From NCBI GenBank assembly GCA_948099385.1, contig CANUEZ040000129.1, positions 2,356,001-2,420,000 on the forward strand: a DNA stretch of 64,000 bases, written 5' to 3'. Positions 41,101 through 53,100 of this stretch are shown piece by piece. The notes beneath the pieces are model-generated. The model ran no database searches and was not told where the DNA came from. It saw nothing but the letters and a program-made list of their open reading frames with translations. Every line of letters begins with the position of its first letter. Within the stretch, counting starts at the first letter, position 1. The DNA is from Fasciola hepatica. Lineage: Eukaryota > Platyhelminthes > Trematoda > Plagiorchiida > Fasciolidae. Position numbers and translations under genes: made by a program.

Positions 41101-44100
41101 TTGATTTTTCAGCTACAATTCTATGCCTTCCACGTCGTATATTTGCCCTTTGAGTTTCGATCTGCTCCACGAAAGACTAGGTGATTCTGCGAGGCAGAAA
41201 CTAAGGCCCGAGCACTGAGCATTAAGAGTTGTCAGTTTAATGACCTGAAAGTCTGAAATCCTCATTAAAAAAAAATGAAAACTCACACTCTGCATCGCCC
41301 TGAATTGCACTGTCATTGTGAAACTTACATTTTGCTTGTTGCCAGGTCGAGATGCAAACGTATGAAAACATGAACAAATAAAGTAAGCAAGGAAATACAA
41401 TGTGAAGCTCGCGCATTAAATAAACCTTGATACAGTTTGGGGGAACTCTAACATCAAATTGTACTGATTTATCATATTAGGGAAAGAGGTTCTTTGAAAA
41501 TAAGATTTACTAGAGACAGAAAGTGACACCGGTAATGCCATATCAGCACACCACGATAAATCACATACCGCCCAGGACTCAAGCACCAATAACTGAGAGT
41601 TCGATCAAACTTTGGACGATTAGATCCGCGGTTATCCCAGACTCGGTCCTCCGCAGTAGACTTCGGAGAATGGATCGGTTCATCCTTGATGAATAATCGA
41701 TAACATCGAGAAAAGTCCGGCTCAAGTGGAACGCCAGATGGAAGAAGGAGGGAACTGGAGCACGCTCCTTTGCTATCGAAAACAGTCTGCGACATGGAGA
41801 AAAAATGGTTATTTACACATCTTGTTTGGAACACGGAGGACCGTCAAGAAATACCAAATACATATATAAAGCGGGTTAATGAACCTACGCAGGTTCATGA
41901 TAATCAGCTTATCATAACTGTTCACAGCCCCTTAAATCCTTGACGATCTTTGCACCTTGGATCTTGATGTTTCATATATCCCTTTAAAGTTATCGCGGAA
42001 TTCAAATATGCACGGCTTCCTGATAATTCGAAACAGTAATCAGAAAGCTACTATTCTTCTCAAAACAAAGTACAATAAACAATGGTAGAGGAAAAGTACC
42101 GAGAATGAAGTGAGGAGGCCATACCATTTGACAAAGCAAGGTGGAGGATATACAACTAAGTCTACTCATCCGGACGATCCAAAATGGTAACACATGCAGA
42201 GATCAAAAGAGCAAAAAAAAATAAAGAAACATATTCACGACAAAAAATGGGAAACGCTCATTCACGAGGCCGTTCGGAGTCTATCGGAATGGTCGTCTCA
42301 CCATTGATCATTGAGTAACTGGATGTTATACACAGAGTTGGACTACTTGTTAGTAGTAAAGGAAGATAAAGTTAAATACGCAGAAAACCACTTATCAGTG
42401 TGATATAACTATCATGATTAAGCTCATTTAGAGCCCCATATTTCACTTTCAAGAAAAAGATAAGTGCACAAATATTAAAAGGCATCTCTTTGTTGTTTTA
42501 ATCCACCGCGGTTGGTCACCTCCATTCAGCAGCCTCTAACTGACCGCGATCCCCTTCATGAAAAATACCACACTATTTTGTTTGGCTAACTGTCCCGTGG
42601 ACTCCACCTTCGACGCGCAAACCTCAGGTCATCCGATCAACCCTGCACTCAGAAGCACCAGACTCGAGCTTCGTTCTTGTTAGAGCTCATTATTGATGCA
42701 CATTCTCCTCTAAAGGGGGCGAAGTTCGAGTCTGGTGCTTCTGAGTGCAGGGTTGATCAAATGACCTGAGGTTTGTGCTTCGGAGGTGGAATTCAAAGGA
42801 CAGTTTGTTGAGCAATGTATCACCAACCCCACACGCTACTTATAAGTAGTTGCGGGGTATATACAAATACTCTATTATTAGTGGATGATAAAATGGAAGT
42901 AAATAGAGGAAAGATAAACGTTGTCCTGCGCCTTCCTTCGATCTTCCAATTTGTATAACAACGGCGGAACGATTCTGTCCGTGTCGACAGCAACAAACTG
43001 GAGCGTCAACGCCTGTTCGTCGTGTCTGTGTATGCGCCCACTGACTACAGTTCCTGAGACCAAGCACAAATTTTACCAGGATTCGTCATAGCTGCTTCGA
43101 AGGGTGCGTTTAACGGACATGGTGGTCATTATTGGGGATTTCAACGCCCAGGTTTGCTCTTTGGGGATTCCAAAGGGCACTTGAGAAGCCAGTCTGCTAT
43201 CCCGGCTGATCGCACTGGCAACGGTGATCGTCTTATCCTGCTGTTCTTTGATCTCAGATTGTTGGAAAGTACGACCTTCCAACATACGAAGCGCCATAGA
43301 CTTACATGGCCTCTTCCTACGTGCTTACAACGTGACCATAGTGTCATTGCTCAACGCTGGTGTGGATCAATTGGAGATTGTCACTCATTTTGATCAAAGA
43401 AAGTGAACTCAGATCACGCCTTGGTATGTGCTGGCTTCCGTTCACGTCTCACTCGTGGTCCCACCAACGGTAAAACCACCCGTCCTGCACACCTGCATCT
43501 AGACGACAACCAACGATCTGTTTTTCAATCGAAGCTGCTTTTACAGTTTCCAATTCAGCTGGATGTCCAGGACCCAGATAAACGTTGGAAATAGATCAAG
43601 GAATCCCTGCACGACGCTTCCAAAGCCAAACAAGACTCCTATTACACCAGGCCTCTGCAAGATGCTCGCAGATCCACCCCTCGAAGTACCACATTCTATG
43701 GAGTGCGTAAATCCCTGGGACGCCAACTGACTAGGGGATTGAGAAATGACAGTGAGCCGTGAGGGATTGCGAAACGTAGGAAAACAGAGAAAGCAGTGTC
43801 AACTGGTAGCAGTTACAACCTTTATCGTTTGATTAGAGGTACCGATCAACGAAAGCCCGGTGTATGTGAGTTAATCACGGAATCCAATGGCTTACTGATC
43901 CACTCTCAGGGACGTCGTCTGGACTACTTGGCAGAGCACTTTAGGAAACGGTCCACTTGGCCTTTGAAGAATGGAGGCGAAGCTTTAGTATCTCAGTCAA
44001 TAAAACTCATCCAGGTAATCTGCGATAGTGAGCAGATTCCCAGGAAATGGTGTATATTGGTGATTGTGCTGATTTACAATAAAGGTGACAGATTCTCTTG

Positions 44101-47100
44101 TGAAAACCACAGAGGAATTAGCTGGGTAAGTATCGCCTCCAGACTGCTCATCGGGCTTTTTCCCTACCGACTATCCATCGCCCGTGGAACGTGTACACTT
44201 GAGAATCAAGCAGGTTTCAGACCCAGTTGGGGTTATATTGACCACATCTCTACCCTTCGACAAGTCTTAGAAAGCAGACACACCTTCCGTAGGCCCACAG
44301 TCTCTGTCTTTCTTGGTCTGAAAGCGGTGTTTGACTCAGTTAACCGCACAGTTCTTTGGCACTACTTCTCACTGAACGGTGTGCCAGAGAAATTTATTTA
44401 TTTTTTCCAATACTTGCTTGCAAACTCCGATCTTTCACCTGAGTTCACTACGAGAAGTGGTGTTCGTTAGGGTTGCCCTCTATCGATCCTTCTTTCGGAC
44501 TTTGTAACTGAATTGATTCTTGAGATAGCTCTATCCTCGTGTGAGAATAATGGCATGGATGTTCGCTCAGGCAGTAAACTGTCCGACTTGGAATATGCGA
44601 ACGATATTGTTGTTCTGAGTGAAGATCCAATTAAGTCGCCAGTTTTTCTAGAGAACTTTAACAACAGCGTAGCGATGTTTTGGATGCGTTTTACATCTTC
44701 AAAGTATTAAATTCTGCTGCATGACTGGATTAGCTCTACATCAAACCTCTTCTTGCTAGGAGAGACTCTAACTGAAATAGATAAATTTTGTTACCTGGAC
44801 ACTTACATCACACCAGGTGGTCAGATATCAGATGGAGTGTCATCGCGTATACAGAAGACGCGTTTGACTTTTGCCAACCTCAGTCATCTGTGGTGTCGGC
44901 GCGACATTCGATTGCCTGTTAAGGGTAGAGTGTACAATGCGGCGGTTAGGTCTGTTCTTTTATACGACTCGGATACATGGCCGTTGATAGCAGAAGATAG
45001 GCGAAGACTGTCGGTGTTCGAGCACAAGGGTCCCCGTGGCGTTGCCCGAATATGGTGGGAGCACCGTATCAGCAATGCTGAGGTTCGACGTAGGTTGCTG
45101 GGATCTAGTGGTCATTCACTGGAACAAGCATTGAATCTTAACAGGCTAATGTAGCTGGGACATGTGCTACACACGCCTACCGAAAGACTTCCTCGGCGTA
45201 CGCCGTTCCCCGAGGCAGGTAGTAGTTGGGAGGTAGGCCGAGGTGGTCAGTCTATGATATGGCAGAAAAGTATGAGAACCTTAATAAGTGGACTTAGCCT
45301 TGTAAGGCGTGTTAGACTTCTGGGTTGGGGTCCACAAGGCCCGCCTATCAGATGGTTGGAGATATTGCGTGAAATGGCTAGGTGTCGCGGCCAGGAGTGT
45401 GGTTGCATTCGAACTCTTTCCTCGTGTTCGTGATTTCCGCTTTACACTTTGTTTTCAACTCTTTTTCACTTTGTGCTTCTTTTGTTGTTGCACTTTACTT
45501 GGCGATGCTGGGGATAGCAATCAAAACCAGAGCACAGAAGTGCGTAGTCGATGGCTGAATAGAATTGAAGGAACCAAAATGAGTTCTATTATTCAGACTG
45601 GCTTAATTTTCATTCTCCGGAAGGAGTGTATGGAACGGTTCCATACGATCCATTGGTGCAACGAAAAAGACTGTGATGGAACCGGAGACAGCCAACTTCT
45701 GTTAGGTATCTGAAGTTTCTTCCTCGAATGACGGACAGTCTATTAGTACTGAATAAGCAGCGATAGTTGTCACGTTGCTCACACAATGGCCTAGTAGATG
45801 TAAAACAGAAATGGAAAGGATATGGTCGCACTCGTCTGATTTTCCAACATTGTTATGACCCGTTCATGCCTGATTTTTATTCCTCGGTGTTACTACGGAT
45901 TCCACATTGTCACATGAATGGCCCTCTTAGTCCCGTTTTGCTGAATACTTCCTCTTGTCAATCGTTCACCGTGTCCGGACGTTTGGTTGCCGGACATTTG
46001 GTCGCCAGACATTTGTATGATTGAATGACACTATATTCACTTAAGTCTGTTAAATGTCACACCGTCAGAAAGTGGACTAGGCGTAGCCCGTCCCCTTGGC
46101 CACTCTTAAGATTTACAGTCAACACCTGGTAATCCAGCTATAGAGGCATACATTGATCACGAATTGGTGAGCGAAAACGCTTGCTCTATGCTATTATGCA
46201 AATGCATAGTCAAATTCTTTTGACCGTTGTGATCTCACAACAGCTTCACACCGGAACTTCTAAATCTCAAGACTTGAAACAAAAGTCAGCTGAAATGGTA
46301 AAGTGCCATCTACTGCGACAGTGACCGGTGAATCTGGAATTCAAGCCTGTATCCTTTTTGAGGTGACAGACACTTGATCCACTTGGCTATCTCAGTATTT
46401 GAACAAAATGATTCACCTTAACGATTACATGCGGCAGGTAAAACAGGATTCATCATTGGCCTAGTCTTAACTAACCGGTTGCTACTTTTCAGAGACTGAG
46501 GTTGGTTTGAGCGACAATGGGAACCTTATACAGACTGTGGACATTTTTAGAGTGCTATATTTCAAGGTTGAAAACCAATGGAAAAAAGGTTTGGGACCGG
46601 GTTTCTGCTACTTTCTGAGGGTGTGGCATCTGACAGGCTTAAGTGAATATAAAGTAATTCAGTCATCCAAATGTGTGGCAACCAAATGTCCGGCGACGAA
46701 AAGTACGGGAGCCATCGTTCACAGTGCGCTTACATTGTTGTTGTTACTGCTAAGTTTACTATTAGGAGTTGATTCGTTGCTTGTTGCAGAAATTGTTGTA
46801 CAAGCCAAGGCAGTGCTTCACAGCTTCTATCTTAATTCGGTCATTCAATTTTGAGACAACAGATTGCTTGCCAAATAACTGTTTTGAGACTGGTCATGTA
46901 AGGGCGGTTTGCTGTAAAGGGTGTGCTTCGTTTTCAGTATTTTCGCTAATTTAACAGTGCCGAAGGAGTTAGCGTATCGAGTTTATTCTCATACTGGAAT
47001 CCGATTCACAGGCCATGCGTTGATTTTCACAAGATTATCGCTATACCGAACCAACGCAAAGGATTCCCATAGTTGTGACTTATTTGTCTACATTGAGACC

Positions 47101-50100
47101 ATAACGCGGGCGTTCCGGTCGATACATGGCAACGATAAAAGATAAGCTGCAATGAATTGGTTATCGGAGATGCCGGGAGAAATTACCTTGAGAAATTCGG
47201 AAATTTCGCTGATGCCCTTCGGTTTTCGTAGCTTCAAATCTAAAAAATGATTTTACGGTGATTAGATTTATTGAGATGTGATAAGAATATGAAGACAGAT
47301 ATTTACTACACTTCTTTACTCGTCCTATTCTCAATGGTTTCGACTGCTTTCTGTGAATACCATCACAAATTTAGCAACGGACGAGCTGGTCAAAGTTTCA
47401 AATCTAGTCTTCGAGATGATCTGATGGGATTGCGCTAAAACTGAAGGTTACTTAGGATCACCTCACTGTTATCACCCTTTAAATAGCTGTAAAAAGGCTA
47501 TCTGAATGAGAGATCAGTACGAAGAAGAACATTCAGGTACAAGCAAATTATCGTCATTGAATACCAGGCTTTGGGACGTGAAATGATAACCTATAACATG
47601 TGCAACAAAACACCTCGTCGCTCACTGCACTTCAGATGAACTCAGTGAACAAAAGTAAAGTAAAAAACTGAGCGTCGAAGCCGAAATGAATAAACTTCCC
47701 AAAACCAGAAACAGAAAACATACAGAGTAGCAAAACGTACATTCACGATTAGCATGTTGGAAGACGAGGTTGGCTAAGTGAATATCACTGAATATGAAGG
47801 ATTAGAAACCGCCCCCCCCCTACAATCCTGAAGGAAATAATGAATTTCAAGTGTGACATTTCTTGCAGTTATTTGCTATCATTGTTGTTGCTTCACATTC
47901 GGGCTCGATAGCAGCATAAGAAAACAGTCCGGGTTGGTCAAACTACAAGTTGACTAGATTAGATGCCGTGCACAGAACAGCCTTGGCAGGTAGCCTGCAG
48001 TAGTCAATTTACGAATTTTTCGAAGCCCTATGTATGACTTCGAAATCCGGCTGGTAGAGTACACGCAATACTAAGGTGTTCGTGGCGTGCATACTTGGGT
48101 TTGAATCAAGCTCGGGACGAAGGCTTTCAGCATTGGGAACAGTCCAACGGTTGTGAAAATCTGCGAAACAAAACAGTATAATCTTGCCAGCGTTGTTGGA
48201 GAGTCATACTGGTCCTCGGGAAACCACCTGAAAAATAAAGGCCGTATTCTAATTGTGTTTTATTGGTCAGGATTGACTTCCTTTACGCGACGGGCTACAA
48301 TGCTTCAGGAGGTTGGGTGCATCGACTGTAACTCTACGGACCTGGTTACTAATGACTTGCTCTAATCAAGCACCGTGGTATAGTGCCCATCCGATGCTGA
48401 TTTTGGGACGTACCCTACCGTCACACACTGATCGACTTGTTAATGGATAAACACCCACTCTTCTGGATTGTTTCATGTACGTTGTGTTAGAGCCGCTAGA
48501 AAACGATGCAAGCAAGTTTCCCCGTTTACAGGTTCCAATGTCACATGTTCACAAGTGTGTATGTTAGCGTGGCTCAACAACCATCCACCGCTCGCCTAGA
48601 CTCTACATCGATCGAAACCTGACGGAACACCTTGTGAGCTCTAGGCTGCTCTATCATTGACCTGTGTTTGATTACCAAAATACTTCTGATTCGCGCACAA
48701 GCGCGCTGTCTCTATCTCATTTGGGGATTTTCCAAGATAGGAACGTGCGAAAGGAAACTGTGTTCAAGTCCACGCCATATGCTAATTAGTCACTCTTCCC
48801 GTATCACCCACCAAGAAAAGATGCCCTTTTTTAGTCTAGTTCATGCTTATCACCGTAGAATATTTTTTTTCAATATATTTTGACGATGAGGAAAGTTCTG
48901 GTACATCATGCAGCTTATTTGCGTTCACAAGGGAAGACTAGTATATTAAAATGATGCCAATACGAACGAGGACTCACTTTCTGCAGAAGCGGCTGCTGAT
49001 AGAACTTCCTCTATGGTCTCAAAAACAATTTCTTTCGTGCTCCTGGTAATTCCGGCTCGTCCGAACAAGTCCAGTAAGAATCTATGACGGTTAAAAAAGA
49101 ACCAAAAAAGGTGGCTGACGTGCGCGAAAGATAACCCAATAAAGTATCTCAATATTTGACAAAAATAAATAATCTGGATAGCCCATTTGTAATAAGTATC
49201 AAACCGTGCACTGTACATTCACAATCAACAGCCTTCACAGCCAAATACCATCTAGGCTCTCTGCGCAACAACGCGCATAGAGAATACCCGGTGTGATGTG
49301 AGTCAAGTTTATCAAAACCATACTCAATTTTGCAACCGACGCAGTTTTTTGATGAATCTTCGCTTTGTGACAGTAAAAAGTCAAATAAGGTGACTTGTTT
49401 TATGAATAATTATTAATATATCCTCCAATGAGAAGATAAGGATGTACGCTGGTTGTGATGCGATGTCAAACAACATCATGTAACGGGTGGCTTTCAGCGA
49501 AATATTAAAACAAAACTTGTGGCCCTTTTTATCAGGAAGTAAACCCCACAGTCCTTGCGACTGTGAAAGGGAAATTCACAGAAAAAGCATCTTACTGATT
49601 GTGAATGACGATTATATAGAATGAAGAAACGTCGGTTCACAAAAGGTTGTCAAATTTAACCGAAAAAGATGACCAAAATGGGGAATCAACCGGCAGTGGC
49701 GGGAATCGAACCCGGGTCGGTACTGGAAAGGTCCGCGACGATAACTATTTGGTCACTGTCGGTCGACGTTCATAATAACGTGAAGGTATGCTAAGCTCTA
49801 TGGACCTGGTCTACGAAACCCACTTACTAAGTAGCTCAGGACGTGTATCACGTGCATTATAGAATACACTACCGCATCTATGCACCTACTTCAGTCTTCT
49901 CTGTTCATTCGATCGAGAGGATTTTGTTGGCAATTCGCTTCGAGATCCGATGGAAGACACGTTCTGAGGTCGCTAGAGGAACGTCTTCTGGGATCAGTGA
50001 CATTCCTGTATTCACCATTTCTTTTTTTAGCGCTCGTATTTCTCTCTTACTGCTCTCAAACGCCTAACCTTTATTCTTCCTAGGAGGGTAAAACTTTGAC

Positions 50101-53100
50101 AGTAAAAACTATCGCGTCTAACGCAAACAATGGTTATTCAGGATAAGCTGCAATGATCTTAATGTATGAAATAAAAAACAAAAAGCCGCATCCATATGTG
50201 CACGTGAATATATGGGAGAGTGGACCCATAACAACAATTATTAATAATAATGAAAACAATATTAAAAATAATAATAATAATAGCATTATTATTATTACTT
50301 CACTTTCTTTACTTGTTGTACAAAAAAGTACAACCCTTCTGGAAGTGAGTCACGGTCTATCAAAAGTTGCTAAATGGGGGAGTTCGTTTGCTTGTAAAGA
50401 GGAATCGGCAGACGACTTCGATTAGAGGTAGCAACTTATGTGAAGCCTCTGAGCATGCAATTTTTGTAGTTAAGATCACTGATCAGGCGTTTAAGGCACA
50501 AGTCCCCGTATTTCCTATAACTTAGCGCCACCGTTCAAAATCCACACTTCCTAAGTTTTTGAATTCGACACGAAAACATAAATCACATCGTTTATGGTAA
50601 AAAAAATTAGAATTAAAGATGTTGACTGTTTTTCGTTGGCTGTATGCTTGTGACATAGTGCCTATCCTAGGAAAGACACTGCTGTCGTGATACTATGAGA
50701 GGCTTGATAGCAAAATTATTATTGTGAAAGAAATTTACGATATCTCATAGAATGACTTTTTTATACCCTCGTGAATTTGTTTTTTTATTTTAATCCGATA
50801 AACTTTTACCGATCTTTTAAGGCAATGAAATGCCTCCTCGAGGAGGTTGAAAAATATACTATGAGAAGGAAACGATGAGAATGTTTATCGGTCGAAAGAG
50901 CTTCAGACGAGCGTCGATGAATTTATTGGAGCACTGTCAAAGATAAACACTGATTCAACATTTGGTTGTTTATGGCTCATCATCGAACAGCACGTTTCTA
51001 CGAATCTAGCATACAGCTGATAATTTATTTTTGCGTAGAATTCGAAATGTGGCACCTCATGGGTCGAAATGCAAGTAATGATATTCAATTTGCCACTTCA
51101 CATGTGTGTTGGGTTTGTTGTTTTATCACACCATCGACGTTCCTTGATTGGTTGGGAGGAAACCTGTTTGGCACATTCTTAATCAAGTAATCTGATTGGA
51201 GCAAAAGGCTTTATAAACCACCGAAAAATTAGCAACGATTGAGATTTCCTTGCTGCGCGCTGTAACAATAAACTGACTGCTTTCTATGAAGAAATGACTT
51301 TTGACATACTGGGAGCGGAAACTGATGTGAAAATATCAATATCGGAGATGCTACCGCACAGTCACCTGCAGATCCACCCACCGGCGCATTCGTTGATAGA
51401 AGATACCGGTCGATTGGTTCACAACTGAAGGCTGTGGCGTCAGTGTTCCCTCAAGAAAAAAATTGGACAGAGAACAAAATCATCACAACACATATCGAGT
51501 GAATGGGGTGCAAATGTCGACAAAGCGAAAGGGCGTTTTTGCCAAAACGTTGGTGAACGGAGAAGAGGTGGATTTCCAGTTGGACACGGGAGAATCGGTG
51601 AACATCATGCCTATGAACGTGTCTAGCACTATCGACACCAACACAGAAGAGATTCATTGTGTGGAACGGTTACAAGGTTCATCCAAGAAGTGAGGCAATG
51701 TTGAAAGTCGTTGATCCCAAGGATGGGCATGCATCACTCATAAAATTTGTTGTGGTCGACCACGGCTATGTTCCCATCCTCGGATGTGAATCTACCGAAA
51801 ACTTGGGTTTGGTGTCATTCCACTAGGATTCATTCATTCACCATATATCTGATAATGTCAAATACTACTTGAATAAATAAGCCTGTTCTTAATCAGAAAT
51901 CGGGAAAGCTTCCGGGAACTGCGACGTTGCACGTACATGAATCCGCGGAACCTGTGGCACCACCGACAAGGCGTATTCCATACGCAGTTAAAGAACGATT
52001 TGAGCACGAGCTGGACATTTCCATATTGAACGACGTCCTGATAAGGTTGATGAACCGGCAGACTGGGTAAGTCAAACTGTGACTGTGACAAAAATATCCG
52101 GGGAAGTTCGCATTTGCATTGATCCCAAAATCTTGAATAAAGCGCTCAGGCGAGAACACTTTTCGTTACGTTTCTGACGATATTCCACCCGAGTTATCAA
52201 ACGTGAGGTGCTTTACGAAAGTTATTCTGGCTTCAGCGCTTTGGCATTTAGAGTATGATGAAGTCTGGAGTTACTTGACTACGTTTGGCAGACCGTATGG
52301 ACGGTATTGTTGGAAGCGAGTACCTTTCGGCTTGAAGGTATCGAGCAAAATATTCCAGAAGAGGATTCTCCAAGTAGTAGATGACTTACCTGGAGTACTC
52401 TGCGTAGCAGATAGTATTCTGTTTTTTGGAAAATTTATTGAGAAACGATGAATCCGTGATGGAATTAAACTGAAACGGGACGAGTTGACATTTTGTCGGA
52501 CAGCAGTCAAGTTCCACGGCCACATTCCTTCGAGCGAAGGTATCAAACCGGATCCGGAAAAGATGAGCGTGACTGTAGATGTACTTGTGCTAATCGATAC
52601 GAAGGGTGTCTCACGTTTTAACGGAATGATTAAGTACCTGTGCAAAGTCTTGCCAGAGTAAGCGGAACTTATGACACCGATTCGCCGAACAGCAACTGGC
52701 ATTTGATCGCATAAAGCAGATTACCGTGAAGGACCCAGTGCTAGCACACCATGATCACACCTTACCTCTATGCATACAGTTAGATGGTAATCAACATGGT
52801 TTGGGAACTGTTCTTATACAGAATGAGCGCCTGCTTGATTATCGCAGCAGGACGGTAACAATTTGCGGACGGAAATACGCGCAAATCGGAAAGGAACCAC
52901 TGACAATTATGTACGCTCTGAAGATGTCCAACGATTACACTTTTGATTGACTTACACACATTTAGATCATAAGCCACTGATCACGATCGTGGATAAGCCG
53001 CTATATCGAGCACCTAGGAGACTGCAATCAATGCTAATATGCCTCCAAAACCATAACTACGAACTACATGATGAACAAGGCAAACAGATGTTCATAGCCA

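Larger units (their letters stand above)
42930..45565 (+). mobile_element. LINE family B (RTE-like), plus copy
   Basis: Longer than the minus copy: an endonuclease remnant from 42930 ([19 protein letters not shown] near 43130), a linker ([20 protein letters not shown]), RT (43796-44640) and C-terminal domain (44753-45460). TAG at 44468-44470 replaces the Q of GVRQGC and YAND lies at 44594-44605, both as in the minus copy. The 3' end reads TGCGTAGTCGATGGCTGAA. Antisense to RTEL1. Confidence 0.9.

Noticed and set aside
12965..45565. One segmental inverted duplication explaining both LINE pairs
   Set aside because: Read in their own orientation the order is B then A on the minus side but A then B on the plus side, and the flanks and RTEL1 exons are not duplicated.
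46507..46854. 115-codon plus-strand frame
   Set aside because: It crosses the right inverted end of the non-autonomous element and has no homology.
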